This document shows, piece after piece, positions 63,914-64,000 of a stretch of DNA of 64,000 nt. The notes beneath the pieces were generated by a model that was not told the origin of the DNA, searched no databases, and was given only the letters and a program-made list of their open reading frames with translations. This DNA comes from Heterocephalus glaber. Its lineage: Eukaryota > Chordata > Mammalia > Rodentia > Bathyergidae. The position numbers were made by a program, and so were the translations under genes. Location of the stretch: positions 5,714,372 through 5,778,371 of the forward strand of contig NW_004624843.1 of assembly GCF_000247695.1 (NCBI RefSeq). The letters are read 5' to 3'. Position 1 is the stretch's first letter. Each line of letters opens with the position of its first letter.

Positions 63914-64000
63914 GGGCCGGGGATTTAGCTCAGTGGTTCCACCACCTGCCTCGCAAGCACAAGGTCCCAAGTTCGATCCCTGGTACCAAAAAAAAAAAAA
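63914..64000 (+). repeat. ID-type SINE (runs to window end)
   Basis: 'gggccggggatttagctcag' to 'gatccctggtaccaaaaaaa'; the A tail reaches the last base of the window. Confidence 0.93.

Larger units (their letters stand above)
60093..64000. other. intergenic region downstream of INPP5D
   Basis: No exon or gene found on either strand. Contains ID and B1 SINEs, a MIR, and pyrimidine-rich tracts. Stretches 61015-62145, 62315-63190 and 63240-63375 show no repeat or coding family that I recognise. In human the next gene is ATG16L1, which should lie beyond the window. Confidence 0.75.

Noticed and set aside
1..64000. CRISPR arrays, operons, prophage or other prokaryotic systems
   Set aside because: Spliced mammalian gene structure and rodent SINEs throughout; direct repeats present are SINEs and microsatellites.

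Overview
This is a stretch of mammalian nuclear DNA, almost certainly from a rodent outside the mouse/rat group. It is dominated by one large gene on the + strand, INPP5D (SHIP1, the haematopoietic SH2-containing inositol polyphosphate 5-phosphatase). I identified the gene by translating exons bounded by GT-AG splice sites and comparing them with the SHIP1 protein as I remember it; no database search was run. The rodent call rests on two abundant short repeats: ID-type SINEs (tRNA-Ala/BC1-like head, A-rich tail, often clean target-site duplications) and 7SL-derived B1 SINEs. Many B1 copies are fused to an ID-like unit (B1-dID dimers) or carry an internal duplication. To my knowledge B1-dID dimers occur in squirrels, dormice, beavers and hystricognaths rather than muroids, but I cannot name the species.

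Layout. Positions 1-7753 are the 3' part of what would be intron 2; exons 1 and 2 (start codon and first ~66 residues) lie upstream. Exons 3 to 26 run from 7754 to 57392 and add up to 3372 nt, exactly 1124 codons in frame, giving a protein of about 1190 residues. The stop codon opens the last exon at about 59096. The 3' UTR follows and ends near 60090 after an AATAAA signal, and it contains an 8-mer miR-155 seed match. From about 60093 to 64000 is intergenic DNA with repeats and no recognisable gene; in human the next gene in this direction is ATG16L1.

Protein order: end of the SH2 domain (exon 3), helical linker (exons 4-8), PH-related region (exons 9-10), 5-phosphatase catalytic domain (exons 11-19), C2 domain (exons 20-23), then a proline-rich tail with two NPXY tyrosine motifs (exons 24-26). 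All catalytic motifs look intact. Intron 5 ends in a GC-rich, ATG-free stretch directly before exon 6, where the SH2-less stem-cell isoform (s-SHIP) promoter is expected.

The introns hold over a hundred SINE insertions, several MIRs, three mariner-type DNA transposon remnants (at least two with inverted halves), two reverse-oriented MaLR-like LTRs, an L1 fragment, and two tiny retroposed stubs of spliceosomal RNAs (U2 and U6), each flanked by target-site duplications. I found no novel multi-gene system. The most interesting points are a NAGNAG acceptor exactly at the stop codon, an intronic poly(A) signal that could give a different C-terminus, the isoform-promoter candidate, and the nested mobile-element structures.
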